Shown in pieces: positions 35,572 through 45,057 of a stretch of 64,000 nucleotides of DNA. Position 1 is the stretch's first letter. Every line of letters begins with the position of its first letter. The notes beneath the pieces are model-generated. The model was not told the origin of the DNA. It did not search any database and saw nothing but the letters and a program-made list of their open reading frames with translations. Source of the DNA: Sporosarcina luteola (GTDB taxonomy: Bacteria > Bacillota > Bacilli > Bacillales_A > Planococcaceae); assembly GCF_023715585.1 (NCBI RefSeq), contig NZ_JAMBOK010000002.1:124001-188000 (forward strand), written 5' to 3'. The translations under genes and the position numbers were made by a program.

Positions 35572-36018
35572 ATGCTAATTGAAAAAGTCATAGGCAATAT
35601 CGGTGATACAGAAGAAATTCCAGGGAAGCGCATCGAGTGGGTTGAACTGGAATGGGAAGAACTAAGCAAGCGTATTTTGCGGACGGAAACGACAGAGGGT
35701 ACAGATGTCGCATTGCGCATCAACCAGGAAGAGCCGTTGAAATACGGCGATCTGTTGTTCGAAGACGACAATCGCGCCCTTGTGATCCGGACGAAAATGG
35801 AATCGGTCATCGTCATCCGGCCGAAGGATATGGTCGAAATGGGCAAGACCGCATTCGAGCTTGGCAACCGCCATACTCCAGCGCTGATCGAAAAAGATGA
35901 AATTGTTGTCCGCGCAGATCACACGTTGGCGCCATTATTGGATGAGGTGGGTGTGGACTATGAAACAACAGAACGACGATTCAAGCAACCTTTCAAATAC
36001 CGCGGCCATTCCCACTGA
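35572..36018 (+). CDS. ureE: Urease accessory protein UreE
   Basis: Nickel metallochaperone delivering nickel to the UreC-UreD-UreF-UreG complex. 148 aa from the ATG after AAGGAG, close to the 147 aa of S. pasteurii UreE. RIEWVELEWEELSKRILRT begins the peptide-binding domain; GNRHTPALIEKDEIVVRAD carries the metal-binding His; the C-terminus ends in GHSH. Overlaps the ureF start by 59 bp. Confidence 0.94.
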   Translation: MLIEKVIGNIGDTEEIPGKRIEWVELEWEELSKRILRTETTEGTDVALRINQEEPLKYGDLLFEDDNRALVIRTKMESVIVIRPKDMVEMGKTAFELGNRHTPALIEKDEIVVRADHTLAPLLDEVGVDYETTERRFKQPFKYRGHSH

Positions 36019-36700
36019 TATACAGTTTTTAAGACTTCTCCAAATCCACGATTCAGCTTTTCCGATCGGTACGTATACGCAATCCTACGGGATGGAGACG
36101 TATATCCAGGAGGATGCAATCCGGACGAAGGAAGAGCTGATCGCTTTTTGTACGACTTTCCTCTATCAGAATCTCGTATATGGCGATGCGATTCTCATTC
36201 AGGAGGCGCATCAGGCTGCAAAAGACCGGGACATCGACCGGCTTCTGCATTTGGAGAACCTTTGCGGCGCTATTAAGCTCGCGAAGGAGTCCAGGGATGC
36301 AAGCGTCAATTTGGGCAGGCAGTTCATCAAAACGGTTTCACCGCTCGTCGAGGATGCTTTTTTCGACGAGTGGAAAAACCGGATCGCTGCGAATGAAATC
36401 AAAGGCCATTATGCGATCCTTTATGGCATTTATTGCGCCGTCAATAGTATGGATGCGCATTATGCGGTCCTTTCGTATTTATTCTCATCGGTGAACGGGC
36501 TCGTTACAAACGCAGTTCGCGCGGTGCCGTTCGGACAAAATACAGGTGTGCAGGCGGTGCATGTGTTGGCGGAAGAGGCGGTTGCGGCTGCCGGTATCGT
36601 CGTCGGTTTGACGGAAGCGGATATTAGCAATAATGCGCTAGGCATCGAGCTTGCATCGATGAAGCACGAATATTTACATTCAAGATTATTCATTTCATGA
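35960..36700 (+). CDS. ureF: Urease accessory protein UreF
   Basis: GTPase-regulating member of the activation complex, all-helical, 246 aa. LLQIHDSAFPIGTYTQSYGMETY and the C-terminal NALGIELASMKHEYLHSRLF are family hallmarks. The ATG giving MKQQNDD has GAGGTGGG upstream; it lies inside ureE, implying coupling. A longer in-frame start is less likely. Confidence 0.93.
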   Translation: MKQQNDDSSNLSNTAAIPTDIQFLRLLQIHDSAFPIGTYTQSYGMETYIQEDAIRTKEELIAFCTTFLYQNLVYGDAILIQEAHQAAKDRDIDRLLHLENLCGAIKLAKESRDASVNLGRQFIKTVSPLVEDAFFDEWKNRIAANEIKGHYAILYGIYCAVNSMDAHYAVLSYLFSSVNGLVTNAVRAVPFGQNTGVQAVHVLAEEAVAAAGIVVGLTEADISNNALGIELASMKHEYLHSRLFIS

Positions 36701-36718
36701 CAGGAGGCGTTTCTATAT

Positions 36719-37345
36719 ATGAAACCAGTACGTATTGGCATCGGGGGTCCCGTCGGCTCGGGCAAAACATCGCTCGTCGACGCATTGACCCGTGCGATGC
36801 ATGAAGACTATAACGTTGCAGTTATTACGAATGATATTTATACACGAGAAGATGCTCAATTCCTAATGAAACATGGTGTGTTGGATGAAAACAGGATTCT
36901 CGGAGTGGAGACTGGCGGATGCCCGCATACAGCGATCCGTGAAGATGCTTCCATGAACTTCGCGGCGATTGATGACTTGAAGGAACGTTTCAAGGATCTG
37001 GATATTGTTTTCGTCGAGAGCGGCGGGGATAACCTGTCGGCTACGTTCAGCCCTGAACTTGTAGATGGCTATATTTACGTGATCGACGTTGCGGAAGGAC
37101 AGGATATTCCGAGAAAAGGCGGCCCGGCGTTGACAAGATCAGATCTTTTATTGGTCAATAAAACGGACCTTGCCCCTCATGTCGGCGTTGACCTTGAACT
37201 GTACGAGAGCGACGTGAAGAAGATGAGAGGCGGCCGTCCTTACGTCCTTGCTGATGTACGAACACGGAAAAATGTCGACCAGATCGTCAATTGGATCAAA
37301 CGGAACATGCTTTTAGAAGGCGCGGGGACAGCAAGTGGTGAGTAA
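36719..37345 (+). CDS. ureG: Urease accessory GTPase UreG
   Basis: GTPase powering nickel insertion, 208 aa. P-loop GGPVGSGKT (residues 9-17), [27 protein letters not shown], and NKTDLAP (G4 motif). CAGGAGG precedes the ATG. Overlaps ureD by 11 bp. Confidence 0.96.
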   Translation: MKPVRIGIGGPVGSGKTSLVDALTRAMHEDYNVAVITNDIYTREDAQFLMKHGVLDENRILGVETGGCPHTAIREDASMNFAAIDDLKERFKDLDIVFVESGGDNLSATFSPELVDGYIYVIDVAEGQDIPRKGGPALTRSDLLLVNKTDLAPHVGVDLELYESDVKKMRGGRPYVLADVRTRKNVDQIVNWIKRNMLLEGAGTASGE

Positions 37346-38144
37346 AGTGGCACGCAGACACCATAACGGCAAGCTGGATATGGTGTTTGAGCCGAGAAGA
37401 GGCTATACCCGGATGCCGCATGTGTTCCAGCAGCCTCCTTTAAAGGCGAGCCGCGAGCTGTACGAAGGCAAAGATCCGACGGCGACGGTATTTGTGATGG
37501 AGTCATCAGGCGGCATGGTGGCGGGAGATCGCAATGATATAACGATCCGCCTGTTGCCGGAAAGCAAAGCGAGGATCATCCAGCAATCGGCATTGAAAGT
37601 GTACCGGTCGCATACGGGTGAAACGTGCGTCCAATCGATTGACGTGGAGCTTGAGGAAGATTCACGCCTCGAATGGATGCCGGAAGTGATCATCCCATTT
37701 GCGGACTCCAAATTCCAGATGGAAACGAAAATTCATCTTAAGAAGGGCGCCACATTGCTCTGGGGTGAAATCATCGCTCCGGGCAGGGAGATGCGCGGTG
37801 AAGTGTTCGATTTCACCTCATTGAAATCAATGATGAAGATTTACGTCGAAGAGGAGCTGCTCGCTTTCGACAGCCTCCGTTTCGTCCCGGATGATATCCA
37901 TCTCAATGGACTTGGTTTACTTGAAGAGGCATTGTATGTCGGCTCCATCTGGCTCGTTTCGGAAAAGGCCGAAGAAATCGATCTGCGGGCGATTCATGAA
38001 GCGATGAATGTCGGCGACGGATTAAGGGCAGGTGTGACCCGACTCGCGGGAAATGCGGTGCATTGCCGTTTTCTCGGGGTGAACCAATGGAGGCTTCAGC
38101 AGGAAATGAAACGGGTATTTTCCGAGCTGTCGGCGCTCATATAA
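37335..38144 (+). CDS. ureD: Urease accessory protein UreD
   Basis: Scaffold of the urease activation complex (UreH in some species), 269 aa. Family segments are [38 protein letters not shown] and [13 protein letters not shown]. The start is a GTG within the end of ureG, with a second GTG next to it. Last ure gene; the binding protein of a transporter follows after 13 bp. Confidence 0.93.
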   Translation: MVSKVARRHHNGKLDMVFEPRRGYTRMPHVFQQPPLKASRELYEGKDPTATVFVMESSGGMVAGDRNDITIRLLPESKARIIQQSALKVYRSHTGETCVQSIDVELEEDSRLEWMPEVIIPFADSKFQMETKIHLKKGATLLWGEIIAPGREMRGEVFDFTSLKSMMKIYVEEELLAFDSLRFVPDDIHLNGLGLLEEALYVGSIWLVSEKAEEIDLRAIHEAMNVGDGLRAGVTRLAGNAVHCRFLGVNQWRLQQEMKRVFSELSALI

Positions 38145-38157
38145 AGCGGGGTAAACT

Positions 38158-39726
38158 ATGGATAAACGTAAAATAATACTAGTTTTAATCAGTATGCTCC
38201 TGCTCGTTGCCGTTGCAGGATGTGGAAAAAAGGCAGCGCCCGCAGCGAAAGAAAATAGCCTCATCTATGCTTCAGAATCCGAGTTTGATGGACTGAATCC
38301 GATTCTTGAGGAGACGAACGTGGACGCACTTCTATTCCGCGGTCTATTCCGTTTTGATGAAAACAATGAACCGAAAGCCGATATCGCGGAGTCATTCGAC
38401 ATGTCCGATGACAAGTTGACATATACATTCAAGCTGCGGGAAGATATCCGGTTCCACGATGGTGAACCGCTGACTGCGGACGATGTCATCTTTACGATCG
38501 AAAGTGTGTTAGATGACAAGAATGCCTCGTTTCTGAAGTCGGACTTCCTAGAAGTGGAGTCGCTGAAGAAAATTGATGACTATGAATTCGAACTGAAACT
38601 GAAGCGACCTTTCACGCCGATTTTGGATAAATTGACGTTGCCGATCTTGCCGAAGCACGCTTTTGCCGGCGTTGAGATGCGGACAGCGGACTTTAACAGC
38701 CATCCGATCGGTGCAGGTCCATATGAATTTGATCGATGGGATCGAGGCAATAGCTTGACGTTGAAAGCGTATGAGCATTTCCACGGCACGAAGCCGTCCA
38801 TTGCTAAAGTCATCTTCAAATTCATCCCTGACAGCAATGTGCGGGCATTGCAATTGGCTTCCGGCGAGGTCGACATCGCCCTTCTCGATCCGGTGCAAGT
38901 CGGTGAACTGGAAAAGCGCAATCATGTGAAGATTTACAATATCGACACTGCCGACTACCGCGGAATCCTTTTCAATATGCAAAATGATCTTTGGCAAGAT
39001 GTACGGGTTCGTCAGGCGTTCAGCTATGCCATTGACCGGAAGCAAATTGTGAAAGGCATTTTGAAAGGGTTCGGAGAAGAGGCATATTCGCCGCTTCAGA
39101 AGCATGCTTTTCATAATGAAGACATTGAAACGTACAGCTATGACATCAAGCAAGCTGGAAAGTTGCTGGATGAAGCAGGTTGGAAGCTAGCGGACGACGG
39201 ATTCCGTTACAAGGATGGCCAGAAACTGAGCTTCACGATTACAGCACCTGCGTCCGACGCAGTGCGTGTCAATATGGCGAATTATGTCGCCGAGGGCTAC
39301 AAATCGATCGGCGCGGATGTCAAGGTGGCGGCACTCGACTGGAGTGCCATCACGATTGAAGAGACGGATGCTTTCATGATCGGATGGGGCAGTCCGTATG
39401 ACGCGGATCATCATACGTACATCTTGTTCCATTCAGAGGAATCAAGTTTGACAGGATCCGGTTATAACTACGGCAGCTATTCGAATGAGAAAGTGGATGC
39501 ATTGCTTGAAAAAGGTCGTTTATCAATGGATGAACAGGAACGGCAAGCAAGCTATATGGCCTTCCAGGAAGAATTAGCGAACGATCCGGCATTCGCATTT
39601 ATCGCTTATGTCAATGCAGTCTATGGCATTCACGGAAATATCGAAGGCGTGAAGGAGCGAACGCTTGGCCATCACGGCTCCGGTTTCCTTTGGAATGTCG
39701 AGGAGTGGAAATGGAATGACCGTTAA
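38158..39726 (+). CDS. Opp/Nik-type ABC transporter substrate-binding lipoprotein, probable nickel receptor
   Basis: 522 aa with lipobox VAGC (Cys22) and SBP family 5 fold: ESEFDGLNPILEETNVDALLF, YTFKLREDIRFHDGEPLTADDV, HPIGAGPYEFDRWD, VRVRQAFSYAIDRKQIVKG. Members of this family bind peptides, or nickel directly or as a chelate. The gene starts 13 bp after ureD and is followed by two permeases and two ATPases without gaps, so the whole set is very likely co-transcribed with urease. Nickel uptake is inferred from that context; sequence alone does not decide it. Confidence 0.82.
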   Translation: MDKRKIILVLISMLLLVAVAGCGKKAAPAAKENSLIYASESEFDGLNPILEETNVDALLFRGLFRFDENNEPKADIAESFDMSDDKLTYTFKLREDIRFHDGEPLTADDVIFTIESVLDDKNASFLKSDFLEVESLKKIDDYEFELKLKRPFTPILDKLTLPILPKHAFAGVEMRTADFNSHPIGAGPYEFDRWDRGNSLTLKAYEHFHGTKPSIAKVIFKFIPDSNVRALQLASGEVDIALLDPVQVGELEKRNHVKIYNIDTADYRGILFNMQNDLWQDVRVRQAFSYAIDRKQIVKGILKGFGEEAYSPLQKHAFHNEDIETYSYDIKQAGKLLDEAGWKLADDGFRYKDGQKLSFTITAPASDAVRVNMANYVAEGYKSIGADVKVAALDWSAITIEETDAFMIGWGSPYDADHHTYILFHSEESSLTGSGYNYGSYSNEKVDALLEKGRLSMDEQERQASYMAFQEELANDPAFAFIAYVNAVYGIHGNIEGVKERTLGHHGSGFLWNVEEWKWNDR

Positions 39727-40687
39727 ATGGATTGGGAAGCGCATGATGCTAGGGGTACTCGTCCTCTTCATCGTGAGCTTCCTCTCTTTTTTCATCATGC
39801 ATGCAAGTCCGGGAAGCTCTGCGACGGCATATTACGGGGGTAATGCCCAAACGTTGACCGCCGCAGAAAAAGAGCGGATCAGCAAAGCCTTTGCACTGGA
39901 TCGGCCATTGCCCGTCCAATATGGGGCATGGCTGAAACAGGCCGTGCAAGGGAATCTTGGCATGTCTGCTGGTGTTGGGCGTCCCGTCGCTTCGATTCTT
40001 GGGGAGCGGCTGCCGAACACATTGCTGTTGTTCGGTGTGTCAATGTTTTTCATCATCATCGGGTCGATCTGGCTTGGGATGACGGCGGGCATGAGACCCG
40101 GATCGCTGCTCGACAGGGGGCTGTCGGCTTTCAGCATAGCATCTTCATCCATCCCGGCGTTTTGGCTCGGGATTTTATTCATTTATCTATTCGCTGTCAC
40201 GCTTGGCGTCTTGCCGTCTTCCGGGACGGGAAGCCTGGGCGGGGACGGCGGTTTTGTCGATAAAATGAAGCATCTCATCATGCCGGCATCCGTCGTCGTT
40301 CTGACGCATGTCGGCCTTTACGCGCGCTTCCTTCAAGAAAGTGTCAAAGCCGAACTTGGAAGTTATTATGTGATGGCGGCCAGGGCGAACGGTGTTATGG
40401 AGCGGGAAATCAGGCGGGGCGTCTTGCGGAATGCATTCATCCCTTATTTGAATTATCTAGGTGTGACAATCCCTTCGTTTTTCGGGGGATCCGTCATTGT
40501 GGAGTCTTTATTTGCATGGTCGGGTCTTGGCCAATTGCTTGTAAGATCCGTCATGGTGAAGGACTATCCGCTGCTCATGGGCGGCATTATGCTTACAGGG
40601 CTGATTGTAGTCATAAGCCTATTTGTCATTGATGTGCTCATGTACATGCTCGATCCGAAGCTTCGGAAAGGGGAGTTGGGCGGATGA
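39716..40687 (+). CDS. Opp/Nik-type ABC transporter permease (NikB type)
   Basis: 323-aa permease, about six helices. Start at the ATG giving MTVKWIGKRMM after GAGGAG, inside the end of the receptor gene (11-bp overlap). HASPGSSATAYYGGNAQTLTAAEK is the external turn, and the docking loop is YVMAARANGVMEREIRRGVLRNA. Downstream overlap with the next permease supports a single operon. Confidence 0.87.
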   Translation: MTVKWIGKRMMLGVLVLFIVSFLSFFIMHASPGSSATAYYGGNAQTLTAAEKERISKAFALDRPLPVQYGAWLKQAVQGNLGMSAGVGRPVASILGERLPNTLLLFGVSMFFIIIGSIWLGMTAGMRPGSLLDRGLSAFSIASSSIPAFWLGILFIYLFAVTLGVLPSSGTGSLGGDGGFVDKMKHLIMPASVVVLTHVGLYARFLQESVKAELGSYYVMAARANGVMEREIRRGVLRNAFIPYLNYLGVTIPSFFGGSVIVESLFAWSGLGQLLVRSVMVKDYPLLMGGIMLTGLIVVISLFVIDVLMYMLDPKLRKGELGG

Positions 40688-41496
40688 AATCTCGGAAAAG
40701 ACTTATCTTCTGGTGCTCGCTTCTCGGCCTGATCCTAGCCATGACAATATTCTCTGATCTTCTTGCCACGCAACCCGTGAATGAAATGGATTTGGACTCC
40801 GTGTATTCGCCGCCGGGAGAGGGTCATCTGTTAGGGACGGATCATCTTGGCCGGGATGTTTTTTCGCGTTTAGTGCAAGGTGGAAAGGTAACATTGGCCG
40901 TTGCAGGATTGTCGGTTGCATTGTCATTTGTTATCGGTGTCATATACGGAGGAATCAGCGGATATGCCGGCGGATGGACAGACAGTGTGATGATGCGGAT
41001 TTTGGAAGCCCTCATTTCAATTCCTTCCCTCATTTTCGTCTTGGCGTTCCAGGCAGTCATGCAAGGCGGTATGTGGGGAATGACCTTCATTATCGGTGTG
41101 ACGGGCTGGTTTACGACGGCCCGGATTATCCGCTCTGAATTCATCCGGCTGAAGGATGCTGAATATGTGAAGATGGCAAAAATGTTCGGCACACCAGTTT
41201 GGAGTATCCTTACAGGGCATCTATTGCGCAATAGTCTGCCGCCGCTGTTAGTCGTGACAATTTTCAATTTGGCAGGGGCGGTATTCATCGAAGTGTCGCT
41301 CAGCTTCCTCGGAATCGGCATACCGCCTTCGATTCCATCGTGGGGAAATATGCTATACAATGCACAAAATGATCTGTTGATCGGTGCATGGTGGATCGGT
41401 GTGTTCCCTGGATTGCTGATCTTCCTGACGATACTTTCCATTAACTTCATCGGTGAAGCGTTGAAGAAATCCGGAAGGGGGCGTTTCCATGCTTGA
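40684..41496 (+). CDS. Opp/Nik-type ABC transporter permease (NikC type)
   Basis: 270-aa permease beginning with one helix, then LLGTDHLGRDVFSRLVQGGKVTL, the DppC/NikC signature, and docking loop YVKMAKMFGTPVWSILTGHL. Shorter N-terminus than the DppC protein of the dpp operon, as in NikC. Overlaps neighbours by 4 and 8 bp. Confidence 0.87.
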   Translation: MKSRKRLIFWCSLLGLILAMTIFSDLLATQPVNEMDLDSVYSPPGEGHLLGTDHLGRDVFSRLVQGGKVTLAVAGLSVALSFVIGVIYGGISGYAGGWTDSVMMRILEALISIPSLIFVLAFQAVMQGGMWGMTFIIGVTGWFTTARIIRSEFIRLKDAEYVKMAKMFGTPVWSILTGHLLRNSLPPLLVVTIFNLAGAVFIEVSLSFLGIGIPPSIPSWGNMLYNAQNDLLIGAWWIGVFPGLLIFLTILSINFIGEALKKSGRGRFHA

Positions 41497-42235
41497 GGCG
41501 ATAGGATTATCGGTTAAAATAAATGGAATCCCCGTTGTAAAAGACAGCTCGTTTTTCATTCCGGAAGGGAAAATAACAGCGGTGATCGGAGAAAGTGGCA
41601 GCGGGAAAAGCATGACGGTTGCTGCTTTGCTCAGGATGCTGCCCGTTGATGCTCAAGCTTATGGCGAAATCTGTTTCATGGGCACCGATTTATTGAAGGC
41701 GACGGATGAAGAGATGGCGGTATTGAGGAAAAGAAAGTTTTTCACGATCTTCCAAGACGCTTTGAACAGCTTCAATCCAAGTGTAAAGATGGATCGGCAG
41801 CTGTATGCATTTTCCGCCGGCCGGGTTGGTGATGACCAGGATAGCTTCCAGAAGAAGATGAAGGCGATCCTCGGAAAACTAAACTTGTCCTCAGAAATTT
41901 TGAATCAGTATCCATTCGAATTATCGGGCGGTATGCTGCAGCGATGCATGATTGCCTGCGCTTTGTATGTGAAGCCAGCATTGCTCATTGCAGACGAGCC
42001 GACGTCTGCACTCGATAAAGTTGTGCAAAAGGAGTTTCTAAAATGGCTGCGATTGTTGAATGAAAGCGGCACGACGGTATTGATCATAACGCATGATCTG
42101 GATGTCGTCGCAGATGCGGCGGATGAAATGATTGTCATGCGAAAAGGTGAAATCGTGGAGACTGGTGCAGTTGCAGATATCTTGGCGAGGCCGACGCATG
42201 AATATACAAAGCGCTTGTTGGATAGCCGATTTTAG
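41489..42235 (+). CDS. Opp/Nik-type ABC transporter ATP-binding protein (NikD type)
   Basis: 248-aa ATPase: Walker A GESGSGKS, FQDALNSFNPS as Q-loop region, ELSGGMLQR signature, LLIADEP, ITHDLDVV. It lacks the C-terminal oligopeptide-binding extension seen in DppD and YkfD, as NikD proteins do, which mildly supports metal transport. Confidence 0.87.
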   Translation: MLEAIGLSVKINGIPVVKDSSFFIPEGKITAVIGESGSGKSMTVAALLRMLPVDAQAYGEICFMGTDLLKATDEEMAVLRKRKFFTIFQDALNSFNPSVKMDRQLYAFSAGRVGDDQDSFQKKMKAILGKLNLSSEILNQYPFELSGGMLQRCMIACALYVKPALLIADEPTSALDKVVQKEFLKWLRLLNESGTTVLIITHDLDVVADAADEMIVMRKGEIVETGAVADILARPTHEYTKRLLDSRF

Positions 42236-42252
42236 GAAAGGGGGCGTAGGGG

Positions 42253-42951
42253 TTGCTGAGAGTTGAACATCTTTCGAAAAGCTATGGCAGAGGAAAACGA
42301 AGGAAAACTGTTCTTCACGAGATTAATTTGTCGGTAGGTGACGGTGAGCTCGTCGGAATCGTCGGGGAAAGTGGCAGCGGGAAAAGTACATTGGCTCGCC
42401 TGATTATGAGATTGGAGTCTGTAGATGAAGGATTGGTTTCGTTTGCTGAAGATGGTGATTTCTATGCCTCCTGCCAAATCGTCTTCCAAAACGCATCTGC
42501 CGCTATGAACCCTTCATGGACGGTCCGCGAAATTTTGAAGGAACCGTTGCGGTTGATGATAGGCAATCGGGATGCGTACATCCTGATGATGCTAGGAAAA
42601 GTAGGATTGGAAGAGAGCCATTTGGATCGGCGTCCTTCGGAATTAAGCGGCGGCGAACGGCAACGGGTGAATTTGCTGCGGTCTATGCTTGTTGAGCCGA
42701 AGCTGTTGATTTGCGATGAAATCGTATCCAATCTGGATCGGTTGATTCAGAAAGAGATTGTTGAGCTCATTCAGAAGATGAACCGGGAGATGGGCATGGC
42801 GATTCTATTCATTTCCCATGATCTAAAGGTCGTGCAGCATTTATGCGACCGGGTGTATGTAATGGAGGGCGGTAGGATTGTCGAAGAAAGCGTGAAGCGA
42901 AATGGCGGGTTTTCATTCACACATCCCTATTCCCTAATGCTGTTCGAGTGA
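42253..42951 (+). CDS. Opp/Nik-type ABC transporter ATP-binding protein (NikE type)
   Basis: 232-aa ATPase: GESGSGKS, FQNASAAMNPSW, ELSGGERQRVNLLRSM, LLICDEI and ISHDLKVV. The Walker B segment has DEI-V in place of the usual DEP-V/T, a small deviation. Starts at TTG after AAGGGGGCG. Short C-terminus as in NikE. Last gene of the proposed urease-nickel operon. Confidence 0.86.
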   Translation: MLRVEHLSKSYGRGKRRKTVLHEINLSVGDGELVGIVGESGSGKSTLARLIMRLESVDEGLVSFAEDGDFYASCQIVFQNASAAMNPSWTVREILKEPLRLMIGNRDAYILMMLGKVGLEESHLDRRPSELSGGERQRVNLLRSMLVEPKLLICDEIVSNLDRLIQKEIVELIQKMNREMGMAILFISHDLKVVQHLCDRVYVMEGGRIVEESVKRNGGFSFTHPYSLMLFE

Positions 42952-43014
42952 GCCTGTTCAACCTTTTTAGAAGTGGGTATACTGGGAAAGAGAATTATAA
43001 GGAGATGGACAACT

Positions 43015-43491
43015 ATGGAACAACGGCCGATGAGCCAATCACGCACAATCATTTCGAAACTTGTATTGCCGCCGGACACTAACCATATGCAGACAATTTT
43101 TGGTGGGAAGGTCTTGGCATACATAGATGAAATTGCCGCCATCGCGGCCATGAAACATTCGAACAAAGCGGCAGCCGTCACTGCCTCCATCGACTCGGTC
43201 GACTTCCTGTCGTCCGCGAAAGTGGGAGATGTACTTGAACTCGAAGCTGTCGTCAGCTCAACAGGGCGTACATCGATGGAAATATTCGTCTCGGTGCATT
43301 CGATGGATCTGTTGACGGGTGCGAAAAAACTGACGACGGAATCATTCCTGACGATGGTCGCTATGGATGAAAACAACAAGCCAACACCGGTTCCCGGCGT
43401 CTACCCGGAAACTGAAGCGGAAAAACGGCTATTCGACACCGGCCCTGCCCGCCGGAACCACCGGAAACTGCGTAGGGAAATTAAACATTGA
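43015..43491 (+). CDS. Acyl-CoA thioesterase, hotdog fold
   Basis: 158-aa cytoplasmic thioesterase of the YkhA/BFIT type. PPDTNHMQTIFGGKVLAYIDEIAAIAAMKHS holds the hotdog helix and catalytic Asp region; VDFLSSAKVGDVLELEAVVSSTG is the following strand pair. Start at the ATG after AAGGAG. Presumably hydrolyses medium- or long-chain acyl-CoA. Shares a terminator with the convergent SUKH gene. Confidence 0.87.
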   Translation: MEQRPMSQSRTIISKLVLPPDTNHMQTIFGGKVLAYIDEIAAIAAMKHSNKAAAVTASIDSVDFLSSAKVGDVLELEAVVSSTGRTSMEIFVSVHSMDLLTGAKKLTTESFLTMVAMDENNKPTPVPGVYPETEAEKRLFDTGPARRNHRKLRREIKH

Positions 43492-43494
43492 AAG

Positions 43495-43521
43495 AAGCCG
43501 CCTCATAGTGGGCGGTTTTTT
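43495..43521. terminator. Bidirectional terminator between thioesterase and SUKH genes
   Basis: GCCGCC (43497-43502) pairs with GGGCGGT, followed by TTTTTT; the flanking AAAGAA can act on the other strand. Confidence 0.7.
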
Positions 43522-44048
43522 CAATTTATCTTTGTCAATTTGCCGACGAATTCCGTGAATGATTCCGCCAACACATGATAATTATTTCCGTTCCCGTCGT
43601 CCGGCTCAACGTAGACGACATTCGGGGTGTCCCTGCCTTCATAATTGAAAGCGAGCCAGGCATGGCCACTGCCTGAGAAGAGGACGAGCTGGTCAGGCAA
43701 TCCCCATTCTTGGATGAAATAGTCACTTAACAGGATGCCTCCTTCATTCACACCCATGATCTCTTCCACTTCAATGAAAGCATCTCCGCTTTCAATCTGG
43801 AAGTCCGCGGGGAATGCCCTATGCGCGGCGTTGACATAACCCCCATTAGCGATTTTCAATAATTGTATAAAATCAGGCGGCAACTTCCTTCCAAGGATTT
43901 CTTCTGCAAGTGTGATTTCTTGGTCAGACGCAGGTTTGTTCAATTGATTTTGCTCGAAAATCTGTTCCAATTCATGTTCTCCTCTCTTATCGTAATCACC
44001 TTTGGAGTAAGCATACTGTAAAAACGTCGTGGAAACATTGATTTGCAT
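43521..44048 (-). CDS. SMI1/KNR4 (SUKH) family protein
   Basis: 175-aa cytoplasmic protein. The SUKH fold is marked by ASDQEITLAEEILGRKLPPDFIQLLKIANGGYV, then LFSGSGHAWLAFNYEG and a C-terminal VGKL helix. In bacteria many SUKH proteins are immunity proteins to polymorphic toxins, but orphan copies are common in Bacillales. No toxin gene is adjacent, so immunity is not supported here. The start is either TTG or the ATG next to it; GGAGG lies 12-15 bases upstream. Confidence 0.83.
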   Translation of the reverse strand: MQINVSTTFLQYAYSKGDYDKRGEHELEQIFEQNQLNKPASDQEITLAEEILGRKLPPDFIQLLKIANGGYVNAAHRAFPADFQIESGDAFIEVEEIMGVNEGGILLSDYFIQEWGLPDQLVLFSGSGHAWLAFNYEGRDTPNVVYVEPDDGNGNNYHVLAESFTEFVGKLTKIN

Positions 44049-44106
44049 CAAGCTGTATTGAAACCTCCAATGGAATTTTCCGTATATAAGGAAAGGAGTG
44101 ATTACG

Positions 44107-45057
44107 ATGAGGACGGATATCCATGAACGGCAAATGGAGCTGACGATGCTGAGGAATGAACGAAATCGAGTGAAACGCAGGCTTGACGGGGCGGAGGCGC
44201 ACTATAAGGAAGCGATCCGGTTGCGCGATCGCTTGCACAGACAGCTTTCGAAGGAGCAGCAGGATGTTGTGAAGTTGGGCAAGTTTTCATTTGCGGATAA
44301 AATTAAAGAGTGGACCGGGAAATGGGATGAGCAAATGGAAAAGGAGATCAATGAAGTCGCGGAGGCTGAGCTGAAATACAATGAAGCCGAAAAGACGGTA
44401 ACCGATTTGGAAGCGGAAGTCGGACGGCTGCGCACCGAAATGAATCGGGATGAATTCCTTTATGTCGATGAGGATTGGGAAGATTTCCTGAAGGAGAAAG
44501 AGGCGTGGATCCGCCAAAATGATACTGTGGCAAATGGGACGCTGCAGAAAATTGCCGACGACCGGGTTCGGGTCCGATCGTTAGTGAGGGAAATCGATGA
44601 GGCGTATGAAGCGGGCGATAAAGCGAAACGGACACTGGATGCTGCGCTCGATAAGCTGGGCAACGCGGAAGGACTGTCCATGTGGGATACATTTTTAGGT
44701 GGTGGGCTCATCGTTTCGGCGCTGAAGTATTCTGAAATGAACAGCTCGGATGATCTAGTACATCGTGCACAGCGGGCGCTTCGCCATTATGAAACGGAAT
44801 TGATGGACGTCCAAAATGCCGCGACGGAATCATTCAATGTGAATCAAAACGACATTTTCACATTTACGGATATTTTCTTTGATAATATCTTCTCCGACTG
44901 GGCGGTCCATTCGCGGATCACAAATGCGAAGGGCAAGCTGAACACCGTGCTCCACGACGTCCGCCGCGTGCAGGATCAGTTGCGGCGGAAACGCGACGAA
45001 GCGTTGGAAGAATTGAACCGGCTGGATCAGCAGGAGAAGGATATCATTGTGTCCTAA
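44107..45057 (+). CDS. Conserved coiled-coil protein of unknown function
   Basis: 316 aa, not recognised. Residues about 1-60 and 85-200 are highly charged helices with heptad-like spacing, interrupted by a GLSMWDTFLGGGLIVSALKY segment (around 210-235) that resembles a short membrane-associating or hairpin helix. A second charged helical stretch closes the protein. AAAGGAG precedes the ATG. Divergent from the SUKH gene and convergent with the VOC gene, overlapping its end by 4 bp. The layout is compatible with a stress or cytoskeleton-like protein, but no function is claimed. Confidence 0.75.
   Translation: MRTDIHERQMELTMLRNERNRVKRRLDGAEAHYKEAIRLRDRLHRQLSKEQQDVVKLGKFSFADKIKEWTGKWDEQMEKEINEVAEAELKYNEAEKTVTDLEAEVGRLRTEMNRDEFLYVDEDWEDFLKEKEAWIRQNDTVANGTLQKIADDRVRVRSLVREIDEAYEAGDKAKRTLDAALDKLGNAEGLSMWDTFLGGGLIVSALKYSEMNSSDDLVHRAQRALRHYETELMDVQNAATESFNVNQNDIFTFTDIFFDNIFSDWAVHSRITNAKGKLNTVLHDVRRVQDQLRRKRDEALEELNRLDQQEKDIIVS

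Noticed and set aside
43521..45057. SUKH protein and coiled-coil protein as an immunity-toxin pair
   Set aside because: They are divergently transcribed, and the coiled-coil protein shows no toxin domain, secretion signal or LXG/WXG motif.
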